Below are positions 8,947-18,395 of a stretch of 64,000 nucleotides of DNA, in pieces. Position 1 is the first letter of the stretch; each line of letters begins with the position of its first letter. Source of the stretch: Candidatus Thorarchaeota archaeon MP8T_1 (GTDB taxonomy: Archaea > Asgardarchaeota > Thorarchaeia > Thorarchaeales > Thorarchaeaceae); NCBI GenBank assembly GCA_002825465.1, contig PJER01000011.1:10469-74468 (forward strand). Direction: 5' to 3'. Below the pieces are notes generated by a model. It did no database searches. It worked only from the letters and a program-made list of their open reading frames with translations, and had not been told where the DNA came from. Both the position numbers and the translations under genes were made by a program.

Positions 8947-9715
8947 TTCTCACCATTGCCTTTTCTTGTTCGACACGAAGGACCTCGAGAATCTTACTCC
9001 GATATGCAAGACACTCTTGCGAGGTTCTAATTCGGGGTTTGGGAAGTTCAACCTTATATTCAGCAATGATTTTTGCAGGTATATTACTGAGGACTAGGAT
9101 CCGGTCTGAGAGAAACACTGTTTCATCTACATTATGCGACACAAATAGAATTGTTGACCCTGTAACCTTCTGTATTCTGAGGAACTCTTCCTGAAGGTAG
9201 TTTCTTGTTTGCGCATCTAAATTAGAGAAAGCCTCATCGGAGACCAATAGATCCGGTGCAAGAATAATGCTCCGTGCCATCTCTGTTTTTCGTGCTTGCC
9301 CCCCTGATATCTCATGAGGGTAGTGATCATCAAGCCCATCCATTCCTGCTATCTTGAGTGCATTGTCAACTGCTTTGCTAATCTTGTCTTTTGATACTCC
9401 TTTAACTTCAAGTCCAAATGCAATGTTCTGCCGTACAGTTCTCCAAGGAAATAATGACTCCTGTTGGAAGATGTACCCTACTCTATTATGTCCTGGTTCA
9501 ACATGTTCCCCATCTATGAGAACCTCTCCCTCATCTGGTTCAAGTAGACCTGCAATGATTTTCAAAAGAGTTGTTTTACCACATCCACTAGGCCCTAGGA
9601 TACTTAGAAACTCTCCTTCCTCCATATCAAATGAAATGTTTTCTAGAACATGGGTATCTCCATTTTCTCCATTTGGATATGCCTTTGAGATGTTTCGAAC
9701 AGAGAGTTTTGCCAT
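8918..9715 (-). CDS. ABC transporter ATPase (SsuB/TauB-type)
   Basis: A 265-residue nucleotide-binding subunit. Walker A is GPSGCGKTT (about residue 38), the Q-loop lies in YIFQQESLFPW, and the signature is ISGGQARKTEMAR. Walker B is LLVSDEAFSNLD, where Ala replaces the usual Pro after the catalytic Glu, and the H-loop is LFVSHNVDE. All catalytic residues are present. The signature reads SGGQARK instead of the usual SGGQRQR. The start is ATG 9715. The gene converges on its permease with a 29-base tail-to-tail overlap, so the subunits cannot share one mRNA. Confidence 0.9.
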   Translation of the reverse strand: MAKLSVRNISKAYPNGENGDTHVLENISFDMEEGEFLSILGPSGCGKTTLLKIIAGLLEPDEGEVLIDGEHVEPGHNRVGYIFQQESLFPWRTVRQNIAFGLEVKGVSKDKISKAVDNALKIAGMDGLDDHYPHEISGGQARKTEMARSIILAPDLLVSDEAFSNLDAQTRNYLQEEFLRIQKVTGSTILFVSHNVDETVFLSDRILVLSNIPAKIIAEYKVELPKPRIRTSQECLAYRSKILEVLRVEQEKAMVRTKLKQIASI

Positions 9716-9917
9716 TATTACATCCAAGTACTGTCTTACTCTGTTTCATTGTTAAATACTATGCTGTAAACCACTCTGAATGGGTAGGGGGTTAACCGCA
9801 CAAAGTAAAAAAAGGCACCCGTAGCTGTCATTATATCATAAGGCACTGGATTTTGGGTAGAGATACCATAAATCCATCATTGAAAGTGCCATTTCATAAC
9901 TCCAGAAGGTAACTGAC

Positions 9918-12242
9918 GTGGGCTCGCCAAAGATTCTATTCGAGATTGACGACGACGAGAGCACTAGTGCGATTGCTGTTGGTGATGTTACAGGCAATGG
10001 CACAGCTGAACTCTGCACAGGTGGTCGTGACGGAGTCATCCGTGTATATGATGCAAATAAAGCAGAGGTTGTATTCTTAGCTCAGCATGATGTTGGTGGA
10101 AGTATTCTCTCCATCAAAGTTGCTGATGCAAATAACGATGGGCAGATGGAGATAGTCATAGGTCGCGCACTATCTGCCTCCGAGTCTCCTGGTGAAGGGA
10201 AGACTGTTCAGGTCTTTAGATACATTCCCAGTGGTCAGTTAGAAGTAATTGGAGAATATGCCGTTGACAAGTTTGTGACAACTGTCTATGTGACTGATGT
10301 CACCGGAGATGAAAAGAACGAGATTCTTGTTGGTGGAAGCGATTATACTCTACGAGTTCTTCAGATGGATACTGAGAATAACATCACTGAACTCTGTATG
10401 CACAAACTCGAAGACATGCCTCTCGCCATTGGAACCTGTGATGTTATTGGAGACGAAGTAGAAGAGATTGTCACAGGGAACCGCGATAACACTTTGAGAA
10501 TTTTCAAAGTGAGTGAGAACAAAATCAGTCAGATTGAAGCACTCAAGCTACCTTCTCCAGTAGTCTCACTTGCATCTGGTGATATTCTCGGAGACCGTAA
10601 GATGGAACTTGGTGTCGTTACTCGTGACGGTTCCATTCGAGTCTATCGAAACGAAGAGAGCCGGTTTGACCTCTTTGCATCTCTTGAAGGCGTTGACGCC
10701 CTCTCAATCAGGATTGAAGAGCTTAATGCTGACCATATGGATGAAGTAGTTGTGTCCACTAAGGACCACAAAATTCGTTTCTACAATTTGTATATGGCAG
10801 ACCTGATTGAACTCGCCACAGTCGATATTGGAAAGAAGATCCTTGCAATCAATGTTGGTGATGCTGGTGGAGATGGTCGGAAAGAAGTCCAGGTAGGGGT
10901 CTCTGATGGACCACTGAAGGTGATTGAGGGACTCTACAAGATCATTCCGAACTTCGAGGTCAGTACTGATGCTGAGACTGGCTCAGAACTTAATGGCAAG
11001 CTTACTGTTTACAATATCAGCGATGAACCCATCAATGGGATTGCTGGTAAGATCTATCATTTTCCCAAGGACCATATGACTGTTGAACCACAGCAGCTCA
11101 GGTTTGATTTGGCCCCTGGGGAGAGTAAGAGTATTGACATTCGCCTCTTGCCCAAAGAAGAGGGCACAGTCATTGTTCGACCAATCGTACTCATGTGGAC
11201 CGATGCCAGCGGTACGGTAAAGCAGGTCACAACTCCAGAGACTGCTATTCTTGTCCAACAGGGTGCCGCTGTAGCAGCCCCTGCTGACATTGCACCAGTC
11301 CCTATCGAGCCAACAGATGTTACAGCTTCAGATGAAGAGTATTTTGAGGAAGAGTCTCCCTTTGGTCCAGTAGTTGGAACTGGTTTTGGAGACCCAATGC
11401 AACGGGACGCGGCTCAGAAGATACTCGAGACCACCATGCCTGATGGTGCTGAAGACTCATTGAAGGCAGCAGAAGAACTCCTCGACCAACTCTTTGGTGC
11501 TGAAGAGACCTCTGCCGCTATGACTGAGATTGATGATATTGAAGCAATGATGGCTGAACCTGAGACGACTCCGGAGGTAACTCCTACTACTGTGATACCG
11601 GAATCCGAGGTCGAGAGCGCTGTGGTCACTGAGATAAAGAACAGGCGACCTATGGCTCCTCGCCCAGGATCAGCTCCTGATTCATACCAGTACCTCTTCA
11701 AGCTAATGGTGATTGGGGAGGGTGCTGTCGGAAAGACAACTTTGGTCAACCGTTACGTCACCGGAACTTTCGAGCGTGACTACAAGACAACCATCGGCTC
11801 GCAATTCGCTGTGAAACTAGCTCACATCTCACCACCTGAGGCAGAGTACGCGACAGGGATTAAAATCCAGGCGTGGGACGTTGCTGGGCAGGCTCGGTTT
11901 AAAGCGGTGCGTAAGATGTACTACTCTGGCGCAGCCGGTATCATACTGGTGTTCGACGTCACCCGACGCAGGTCCTTTACCGAACTCTCGAAGTGGGTCC
12001 AGGAAGCTGACGAGTCTATTGGCATGCGAGTCCCAATCCTATGTGTTGGAAACAAGACTGACCTGCCTGACAGAGCAGTACCTGCTGATGAAGCCAAGAA
12101 ATGGGCAGAGGACAATGGATTCATGTACATGGAGAGTAGTGCCAAGACTGGTGATGGTGTTGCTGATATGTTCACAGTCCTTGGAGAAGTCATGTGGCAC
12201 GAAGCCCGTCGGTCGGCTGAAGGCAAAAAGAAAGAGATGTGA
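9918..12242 (+). CDS. Beta-propeller / Ig-like / Ras-Rab-like GTPase fusion protein
   Basis: A 774-residue fusion starting with GTG. Residues 1-345 hold about seven blade-like repeats of the type VGDVTGNGTAELCTGGRDG followed by an IRVYD-like strand (FG-GAP/WD-like propeller). Residues 345-450 look like an Ig-like or ear-type beta-sandwich (KLTVYNISDEPINGI, LAPGESKSIDIRLLP). An acidic, low-complexity linker covers about 450-590. Residues 597-774 are a complete small GTPase: P-loop GEGAVGKTT, switch I TIGSQF, switch II WDVAGQARF, NKTD, and ESSAK. There is no C-terminal prenylation cysteine. The order propeller then ear-like domain recalls BBSome subunits, whose partner ARL6 is a GTPase; that comparison is inference. 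The domain calls are firm for the GTPase and good for the propeller. Confidence 0.85.
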   Translation: MGSPKILFEIDDDESTSAIAVGDVTGNGTAELCTGGRDGVIRVYDANKAEVVFLAQHDVGGSILSIKVADANNDGQMEIVIGRALSASESPGEGKTVQVFRYIPSGQLEVIGEYAVDKFVTTVYVTDVTGDEKNEILVGGSDYTLRVLQMDTENNITELCMHKLEDMPLAIGTCDVIGDEVEEIVTGNRDNTLRIFKVSENKISQIEALKLPSPVVSLASGDILGDRKMELGVVTRDGSIRVYRNEESRFDLFASLEGVDALSIRIEELNADHMDEVVVSTKDHKIRFYNLYMADLIELATVDIGKKILAINVGDAGGDGRKEVQVGVSDGPLKVIEGLYKIIPNFEVSTDAETGSELNGKLTVYNISDEPINGIAGKIYHFPKDHMTVEPQQLRFDLAPGESKSIDIRLLPKEEGTVIVRPIVLMWTDASGTVKQVTTPETAILVQQGAAVAAPADIAPVPIEPTDVTASDEEYFEEESPFGPVVGTGFGDPMQRDAAQKILETTMPDGAEDSLKAAEELLDQLFGAEETSAAMTEIDDIEAMMAEPETTPEVTPTTVIPESEVESAVVTEIKNRRPMAPRPGSAPDSYQYLFKLMVIGEGAVGKTTLVNRYVTGTFERDYKTTIGSQFAVKLAHISPPEAEYATGIKIQAWDVAGQARFKAVRKMYYSGAAGIILVFDVTRRRSFTELSKWVQEADESIGMRVPILCVGNKTDLPDRAVPADEAKKWAEDNGFMYMESSAKTGDGVADMFTVLGEVMWHEARRSAEGKKKEM

Positions 12243-12246
12243 CTTA

Positions 12247-12918
12247 CTACTTAACCTGAGTCCAACATGAGAGATTGATACTATTCTTCACCCAGGAGTC
12301 ATCAGTCTCGACTTCTGGTGTTCTATCTGGATTCTTACAGAGACACCAGACTGCACCTCTGCGTGTTCGTTCACCAGCGCAATAGTAGCAGTTCTGACAT
12401 CGCTTCAGGACAAGTACATTATCATCAGATCCCTGAGGTAGTACTTTTCGGGAATCTACCATCTTACGATATCTATCAAGAGCTTCAACGAGTCTATGCT
12501 CAGACTCGCTGACTCCCATCTCATCCTGTACAAAGTCTACTGCCTCTCTCATCTTTGCTGCTAGACTGGGCATATCGTTGGTGACCAGTGAGTTCAAGAT
12601 ATCAGTGACAATACTTTCCTCGATAGGTTCTTCTTCAGCAGTCTCTTCACTCGCATCAGGGAAGAATCGCTCCTTGATGTCTTCATCGATGGTCTCTTTC
12701 TTGGTGGGGGTTGGTTCCTTGCTTTGGAGTTTACGTTGCCTGCGCAGTCTCTCTAACTCTCTCTGGACATCCTTCTTGAGCATCATCTTGACGTATTCTT
12801 CATCATTCATGTCATCTACGGTAGTTTCACTAGGAGCAGCTTCTGGATGAATGAACTCATCAAATAATTGAGATACTGACAGGTCGTCAATGGACTTCTG
12901 TTTCTTTTTGTCACGCAT
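12247..12918 (-). CDS. Charged protein with C-terminal Cys-rich (zinc-binding-like) domain, copy 1
   Basis: A 223-residue protein from ATG 12918. The N-terminal half is highly charged and probably helical or disordered, with KSIDDLSVSQLFDEF and the shared MNDEEYVKMM motif. The last 55 residues form a cysteine cluster: KRCQNCYYC, VWCLCKNP and LSCW. The spacing suggests one or two zinc sites. The family is not recognised. It is a clear paralog of 13028-13711 and converges on the propeller-GTPase gene with a gap of only four bases. A regulatory or adaptor role is possible but unsupported. Confidence 0.7.
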   Translation of the reverse strand: MRDKKKQKSIDDLSVSQLFDEFIHPEAAPSETTVDDMNDEEYVKMMLKKDVQRELERLRRQRKLQSKEPTPTKKETIDEDIKERFFPDASEETAEEEPIEESIVTDILNSLVTNDMPSLAAKMREAVDFVQDEMGVSESEHRLVEALDRYRKMVDSRKVLPQGSDDNVLVLKRCQNCYYCAGERTRRGAVWCLCKNPDRTPEVETDDSWVKNSINLSCWTQVK

Positions 12919-13027
12919 AATCAGGAACATTCCGCAGTTGTGGGTTCATCAAGGGTATCGATGTAACTCGTTATTCATACTCTGGAATATGTAATAAAAT
13001 ACCTATGGGAATGTCAGTCTGCAAGAA

Positions 13028-13711
13028 CTAATCTTCCATCTGTTTCCAGCAGGGAAGATTCATCCTACTCTTTACCCAACCTGCTCTCACAACTGCATGA
13101 GTAGACCTCGCAGGATTTGTACAGTGACACCAGCATGAACCACTGATCTTCTTCTCTCTCGTGCAGAAATAGCAGTTCTGACAACGCTTGATTGGAGCTT
13201 TCTTCTCTGATACCACTGGCGATACTCCCTTCTTCCCAGAAGCTGGAGCACCCTTTCGGTATTTTTCTAATGTCTTTCGCGCTTTGCGTCTTGCCTCACC
13301 TGAAGAGACCTCGTTTTCTAAGAATTCTTTCACTACGTGCATACCTTCCGTCAGTTCTGAATCTTCCAAAGGATTCTGTGAACTTACTATTTCTCTAACA
13401 ATCGCTTCATCTTCGGGAGATAGGTCACTCTCACAATATGGTGCAAAGGTCTCTAACTCTGGTGTTTTCTCTGGGTGTTTCGCTTTCTCAACTTGAGTCG
13501 ATACCTCCTCCTTTTGTGATATTTGGACGGGGTTTCGCTTTGCACGTACTAACTCTCTCTTAGCCTCTTTCTCAACCATCATCTTGATGTATTCTTCGTC
13601 ATTCATCTGCCGCTTCTTGGCTCCATCTTCAGCTTCTAATTCAACAAAGTCATCAAGTAGCTCCGTGACTGAAACATCGTCGATTGATTTAGTTCGCTTT
13701 CTTTTGCGCAT
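13028..13711 (-). CDS. Charged protein with C-terminal Cys-rich domain, copy 2
   Basis: A 227-residue paralog of the gene just downstream. Matching landmarks are KSIDDVSVTELLDDF at the N terminus, MNDEEYIKMM near residue 40, and the C-terminal KRCQNCYFC, CWCHCTNP and LPCW. The middle regions differ greatly in sequence while length is conserved, so the ends are the constrained parts. A tandem duplication is the simplest origin. The function is unknown. Confidence 0.7.
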   Translation of the reverse strand: MRKRKRTKSIDDVSVTELLDDFVELEAEDGAKKRQMNDEEYIKMMVEKEAKRELVRAKRNPVQISQKEEVSTQVEKAKHPEKTPELETFAPYCESDLSPEDEAIVREIVSSQNPLEDSELTEGMHVVKEFLENEVSSGEARRKARKTLEKYRKGAPASGKKGVSPVVSEKKAPIKRCQNCYFCTREKKISGSCWCHCTNPARSTHAVVRAGWVKSRMNLPCWKQMED

Positions 13712-13812
13712 ATTTTGAAACAGCCTTCTTCTTTGTACTGAAACTCTCCCCTACAACTCCTACTATTTTTTCGTGTGAACGCTAATAAAATATCTATTGT
13801 TTCGACATCGTA

Positions 13813-14403
13813 CTAATCAATAGATTTCTTTCCCTCATCAAATGCTTGGATATTAGCAGTGGCATCCCCAAAGATTGCTTGAAGACTCTGTCTGATTGCC
13901 CCTGCCATTAAAGGAGTCTTATCTACTGCTTCCAATGCTCCTAAAATGTAGGAATTCAGCATCTTCATTGAGCCAATCCTACACAGCGTCATCTCAGCAT
14001 CCAACACAATGACTTCAGCGCATAGCTCTCTCATAGTTTTGAGGATAGACTTGATATCTGGATATTCATATTTCTTTTCAGTGGTGGCAACTATTGGAAT
14101 CTTTGTTTGACTAACGATGGCTACAGTACCATTTCCAGCATATCCCACTGCAGCTCTAAGTGCTTCAAGGGGCTCCAATCCTAGAAGAATGTCAACTTCT
14201 CCTTTAGGAATCAAAGGTGCCCAGTCTCTTGATCCAAAACGAAGGTGAGTTAAGACACTCCCTCCTCGTCTTGATGCTCCAAAAGTGTCTCCTACAACAG
14301 GGCGAAGATTCGATATCACTGCTGCATCAGCCAGAACTCTCCCACAAAGAAGATTCCCTTGTCCACCGACTCCAGCTACAAGGATATTGAAAGGGTCCCT
14401 CAG
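13813..14403 (-). CDS. iorB: Indolepyruvate:ferredoxin oxidoreductase, beta subunit (CTG start)
   Basis: IorB pairs with IorA to oxidise aryl pyruvates from aromatic amino acids to aryl-acetyl-CoA with reduction of ferredoxin. The reading frame contains the family motif VGGQG (near residue 11) and GASRRGGSVLTHLRFG. No ATG, GTG or TTG lies between the preceding in-frame stop and VGGQG. The best start is CTG at 14403-14401, with GGAGGTG seven bases upstream and a four-base CTGA overlap with the iorA stop. This gives 196 residues, the normal length. The first canonical start (GTG 14319) would remove the motif. Confidence 0.85.
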   Translation of the reverse strand: MRDPFNILVAGVGGQGNLLCGRVLADAAVISNLRPVVGDTFGASRRGGSVLTHLRFGSRDWAPLIPKGEVDILLGLEPLEALRAAVGYAGNGTVAIVSQTKIPIVATTEKKYEYPDIKSILKTMRELCAEVIVLDAEMTLCRIGSMKMLNSYILGALEAVDKTPLMAGAIRQSLQAIFGDATANIQAFDEGKKSID

Positions 14404-16253
14404 TTTCCTTTCACCTCCTTTATTGCATCATGAGGACAAATTTCCACGCAAGCTCCACAACTTATACATAATTGGTCAGATATTTCTGGGTATCCTAATC
14501 TTCTCTCCCATCCAATGGCCGGACAAGCAAATTCATGTACGCAGATAAGACATTTTTCACCTTTACAGAGTTCCTTATCTATTTTGAATGATACTCCCTC
14601 AATCGCATCATCTTTTTTCGCCGTATCAAGCCTACAGATGCTATCAAGTAACAATACCTTCAATCCATCTTTCTTAATTGTTGATTGGAGTAAGTCGGTG
14701 AGTTCTCGGATATTAGTTGCATCTGCTCTTGCATAAAAATCAGGTCCAATAGATTTCACTAGATCTTCAATCTTTACTCTCCGCTGATTCTTATCTTGCT
14801 GGGCTGAACCCGGATGAGTTTGGAATCCGGTCATTGCTGTTGTTTCATTATCCAAGATGACGAAGGACAGATTGGCATTCTTGTGTTTTGCATTGATGAG
14901 TCCAGGAATACATGCATGGAAGAATGTACTGTCCCCTGCAACAGCTATCACCTTTGAATCAAGTCCAAATCTCTCAAGCTGACCTAGTCCTGAAGCAGCA
15001 CCGATTCCTGAGCCCATTGCTTGCATACTTGTCATTGCTCGGTCATAGAAGATACCCAATGAATAGCAACCAATGTCTCCAGATACTATCAATTTACCCC
15101 CAAGTCGCTTTCGTATCTTTCTTACTGCCCAGTAGAAGTTGCGATGTGTACAACCCGGACAGAAAGTGAGTGGTCGTGGAATTAAAATTTCCGAGTCTAT
15201 GTTCTTTCGAGCCTCAAATTTGATGTTTTGGAGGTGAGCAATCGCCTTTTGCATGATATCAGTCGTCATCTCTCCATAAGATGGAATTGACCCATCTCTC
15301 TTCCCGTGGAATTCAGGTCTCGTATCTAACTCACTTGCCAGAGTCCTTACCTCATCTTCTACAAATGGATCTATTTCTTCAGAGAAGAGGACTCTCTTTG
15401 TCATCTTGAGACCATCAAGGACAGTCTGTCTTGGTAGTGGGTATGTTGTTGTGAGATTTAATATACTGACATCCTCTGCATTCAAGAGATGAATTGCTTC
15501 CTCGGAATATCGTCGACTTATCCCACTTGAGATGATTAACAAATCAAACTCTCTCATTGAGGATTGACTGTTCCATGCTGACTTATCAAATTCCTCTCTG
15601 ACTTTCTCCATCTTGTGTAGCAGGTCTTTATGCTTCAAGTGTGGTGATGGAATATTGAATAGACTATCATTAATTGGTTTGGCGGAATGATAGGTCTTGG
15701 AAACATCTCCTAAAGAAACAAGACCCCTTGAATGGCTCAATCTCGTTGTACTCCGTATAAGTATAGGAATCTTATATTTTTGTGAGAGACCTAATGCATA
15801 CGGTACAATATCTTTTGCATCCTGATAGGTTGACGGTTCTAGCAGGGGTAGCTGCGCAGCTTTTGCATAGAATCGCGAGTCTTGTTCATTACTGGAACTA
15901 TGTCCTTTTGGATCATCACAGACTACTATGATTAGACCTCCGGTTCCAGTTCCTGATAGATTGAGATTCAGAAGAAAATCTGAAGCAACATTTAGTCCTA
16001 GGGATTTCATAGAACAAATGGATGGAATTCCAATCCAGCTTGCTCCTGCCGCTGCTTCAAGAGCAACTTTCTCATTGACACTCCATTCAACATAGATGTC
16101 ATATTCGTCTGACATTTTCTGTAGTGTGGTTGCTATCTCGGTTGATGGAGTTCCTGGGTATGAGGCACAAAATGCAATTCCCGCCTCTAATGCGCCTCTG
16201 GCAATAGCTTCGTTGCCGCTCATGATCATTTCGTGCTTTGAAGCAGTCATCAT
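14400..16253 (-). CDS. iorA: Indolepyruvate:ferredoxin oxidoreductase, alpha subunit
   Basis: A roughly 617-residue TPP- and Fe-S-containing subunit. The N-terminal part has GNEAIARGALEAG and ASYPGTPSTEI. The TPP-binding half has FCPGCTHRN and GDIGCYSLG and a VAGDSTFFHACIPG loop. The C terminus carries ferredoxin motifs CKGEKCLICVHEFACP and CISCGACVEICP, as in known IorA proteins. Start choice is uncertain (ATG 16253, ATG 16250 or GTG 16283), because no SD is well placed. It is co-transcribed with iorB. No defects are seen. Confidence 0.9.
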   Translation of the reverse strand: MMTASKHEMIMSGNEAIARGALEAGIAFCASYPGTPSTEIATTLQKMSDEYDIYVEWSVNEKVALEAAAGASWIGIPSICSMKSLGLNVASDFLLNLNLSGTGTGGLIIVVCDDPKGHSSSNEQDSRFYAKAAQLPLLEPSTYQDAKDIVPYALGLSQKYKIPILIRSTTRLSHSRGLVSLGDVSKTYHSAKPINDSLFNIPSPHLKHKDLLHKMEKVREEFDKSAWNSQSSMREFDLLIISSGISRRYSEEAIHLLNAEDVSILNLTTTYPLPRQTVLDGLKMTKRVLFSEEIDPFVEDEVRTLASELDTRPEFHGKRDGSIPSYGEMTTDIMQKAIAHLQNIKFEARKNIDSEILIPRPLTFCPGCTHRNFYWAVRKIRKRLGGKLIVSGDIGCYSLGIFYDRAMTSMQAMGSGIGAASGLGQLERFGLDSKVIAVAGDSTFFHACIPGLINAKHKNANLSFVILDNETTAMTGFQTHPGSAQQDKNQRRVKIEDLVKSIGPDFYARADATNIRELTDLLQSTIKKDGLKVLLLDSICRLDTAKKDDAIEGVSFKIDKELCKGEKCLICVHEFACPAIGWERRLGYPEISDQLCISCGACVEICPHDAIKEVKGN

Positions 16254-16323
16254 CAAACAAACCAACAGCCCCTCAGAAAACACTTTCGACTAAGTTCGAT
16301 TATTCCAGAAAGAAAGAAAAGGG

Positions 16324-17427
16324 ATGCTTCAGAGGCTAACTAGTACCATAATGCCTCAAGAACGAGAAAGCGAGTCAAAAACAGTGAGGAGAATAACCTC
16401 ACTACATTCAATTAGTCATGATAAGGACGTGGATGGACTGACTTCTGCGGCCATTATCTGGCGATATGCAAAATCAAAAGATCTTGATTTCAGTGTAACT
16501 CTAACAGATTATGGTGCATTCGAACCAGTTTTCTCTAGTATGGCTGCACGACGCAACACTCTGATTGTTGTTTCTGACTTGGGAATGGATGAGACAAATC
16601 TCGATACAATTCTCTCTAGTCTAACTCATGCTATTAATCAGGGATGCAAGGTAGTGTGGCTTGACCATCATCACTGGTCTGAAAAATCCATCAAATCCCT
16701 TCTTGCTCTTCCGAACAAACCAATATTGAAGCTAAATCATGAGCATTGTGCAGCTGAGATTGCACACAAGGTATTGATGCCTCGTGATGAGATATGTGCA
16801 GAGCTCGCTAGAGTCGCACATGATACAGACTTCAACCTCCGTGAGATTGATGGTGCAACTGCACTCACTGATGCAGTTTCGGTGATTAGGTTTGGTGCAA
16901 TTGACCATCGTGACGATGTATCTGATGCACTTTTCCCAGTCCTTTCAAAACTTGCAGAGAGTGGATTAGATGGGGTTTGGGATGATACTTCGAAAAAGTT
17001 TAGAGACCCATTACTAGACAAACGAGTGGATCACTATCGCAAGGAAAAGAAGAAGAAAATGAGAAAGGCACTAGAAGGGCATTGCGATACTGTCATTCAC
17101 GATAGACTTGTTCGTGTCGTTGAAATCCCAAGCGGAGTGACTTCAACAGACATGGGAACTTTTGCAGCTAATCCTGAGAATCTTCAGATAGATGGTCAAT
17201 CATTGGAAGTAGCAGACCTACTCTTTATGCTAAGTCAAGGCGGAATGTTGGGGATTCGACGAGGAAAAGACACTGTTCTCTGCAATGTGATTGCCAAGCA
17301 GTTCAATGGTGGTGGGCACCCCTTTGCTGCAGGTGGTGAATACGGTCTCTATGAAGACTTTCAAGCAGTCTGTGACGATTTATTTCAGACCCTGTCTAAA
17401 AGTAAAGATTGGGTTATTGAGGCATAG
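16324..17427 (+). CDS. DHH/DHHA1 family phosphoesterase
   Basis: A 367-residue RecJ-like phosphoesterase. The DHH domain shows HDKDVDGLTSAA near residue 30 (metal-binding Asp pair), VVSDLGMDE near residue 82 and the DHHH motif near residue 113. The DHHA1 domain ends with FNGGGHPFAAGG near residue 327, the substrate-binding GGGH loop. Members degrade single-stranded DNA, short oligonucleotides or cyclic dinucleotides; the substrate here is not known. It is divergent from iorA. ATG 16351 is an alternative start. Confidence 0.85.
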   Translation: MLQRLTSTIMPQERESESKTVRRITSLHSISHDKDVDGLTSAAIIWRYAKSKDLDFSVTLTDYGAFEPVFSSMAARRNTLIVVSDLGMDETNLDTILSSLTHAINQGCKVVWLDHHHWSEKSIKSLLALPNKPILKLNHEHCAAEIAHKVLMPRDEICAELARVAHDTDFNLREIDGATALTDAVSVIRFGAIDHRDDVSDALFPVLSKLAESGLDGVWDDTSKKFRDPLLDKRVDHYRKEKKKKMRKALEGHCDTVIHDRLVRVVEIPSGVTSTDMGTFAANPENLQIDGQSLEVADLLFMLSQGGMLGIRRGKDTVLCNVIAKQFNGGGHPFAAGGEYGLYEDFQAVCDDLFQTLSKSKDWVIEA

Positions 17428-18394
17428 ATTCCTTACGTTTTGCCATTGCTTGTCGAATAAGTTCCAAGATATCAATACTCTCGTTAAAGATTCTATCAAA
17501 TGTATCAACAGCATCATCAATTAGACCTGGATTGTCTTTCCGATGAATCAATGCTGCCATATCGGAATCTGCAGCGTGAGTTAGATAGAGTAACATTTTC
17601 TCTCGATTTAGGCTGACCATTCTGTACGTCTGGATTTGATTTTTAGATATTCTGAGAATTATATTGCCTGTGGATGCTAACTGTGTAAACTGACTAACCA
17701 TCCCTGCTAGATATTCTATGAAAAGATCCGGGTCGGCGGGTGATTCTTTAGCTGGTATCATTAGACCTATTATTTTTACTCCATCTGCAGCTCTTGTTAT
17801 CAAACTCAGTTCTGCCATTCCTGCCTGTTCCAATCTTCCCGGACCAAGAATATTTGCTGGTGCGATGACTCTGATTTCGTCTCCCGGTGTAGCTGCATTA
17901 CCGAACTCTCGTATCACTGTGCTCCTAACATTTTCAATTCCTTCTATAGCAATTGAATCTACAGTGGGTGCTAATCCCATCAAATGATTATAGAGTTTGA
18001 ATGCAGCGCTCTCAGCATTTACAGTCTGAAGTAGTGCTAATTCCTGTGTCAACTTCTTCTTTTTTTCTACTAATTGCAAGGAAGCATCCTCTTTCTTTCT
18101 TGTCAGCATCTTTATGATCTCTGATTCCAATATCTGATATCCTCGTGCGTGACCAAGCTCTTGCTCAGAAGAAATATATCCCTCATCTTCCAACTGTTTT
18201 AGCTGACGGTAAATATAAGCTCTTGAAAATTTCTTCCCATGGATTTTTTCTATATGGTCATCAATTTCATTGTAAGTCACAGGTATTGATGTTCCTCCTG
18301 CAGCTGACATAATTGCCTTGAGCATTATCATTTGACTTGAATTAACATCAATTCCCAGCCTTTCGAAATTAGTCAATTCTGGTGCATCAGCCAT
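17414..18394 (-). CDS. TrmB-like winged-helix transcriptional regulator, paralog 1
   Basis: A 326-residue protein from ATG 18394. A winged helix in the first 100 residues (ISAAGGTSIPVTYNEI, AYIYRQLKQLEDEGYI) is followed by a coiled segment (about 105-130) and a C-terminal domain. That domain resembles the phospholipase D-like effector part of archaeal TrmB-type regulators. It is the last of three tandem genes sharing this layout. Its end overlaps the DHH gene tail by 14 bases. The ligand and targets are unknown. Confidence 0.7.
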   Translation of the reverse strand: MADAPELTNFERLGIDVNSSQMIMLKAIMSAAGGTSIPVTYNEIDDHIEKIHGKKFSRAYIYRQLKQLEDEGYISSEQELGHARGYQILESEIIKMLTRKKEDASLQLVEKKKKLTQELALLQTVNAESAAFKLYNHLMGLAPTVDSIAIEGIENVRSTVIREFGNAATPGDEIRVIAPANILGPGRLEQAGMAELSLITRAADGVKIIGLMIPAKESPADPDLFIEYLAGMVSQFTQLASTGNIILRISKNQIQTYRMVSLNREKMLLYLTHAADSDMAALIHRKDNPGLIDDAVDTFDRIFNESIDILELIRQAMAKRKESMPQ

Positions 18395-18395
18395 T

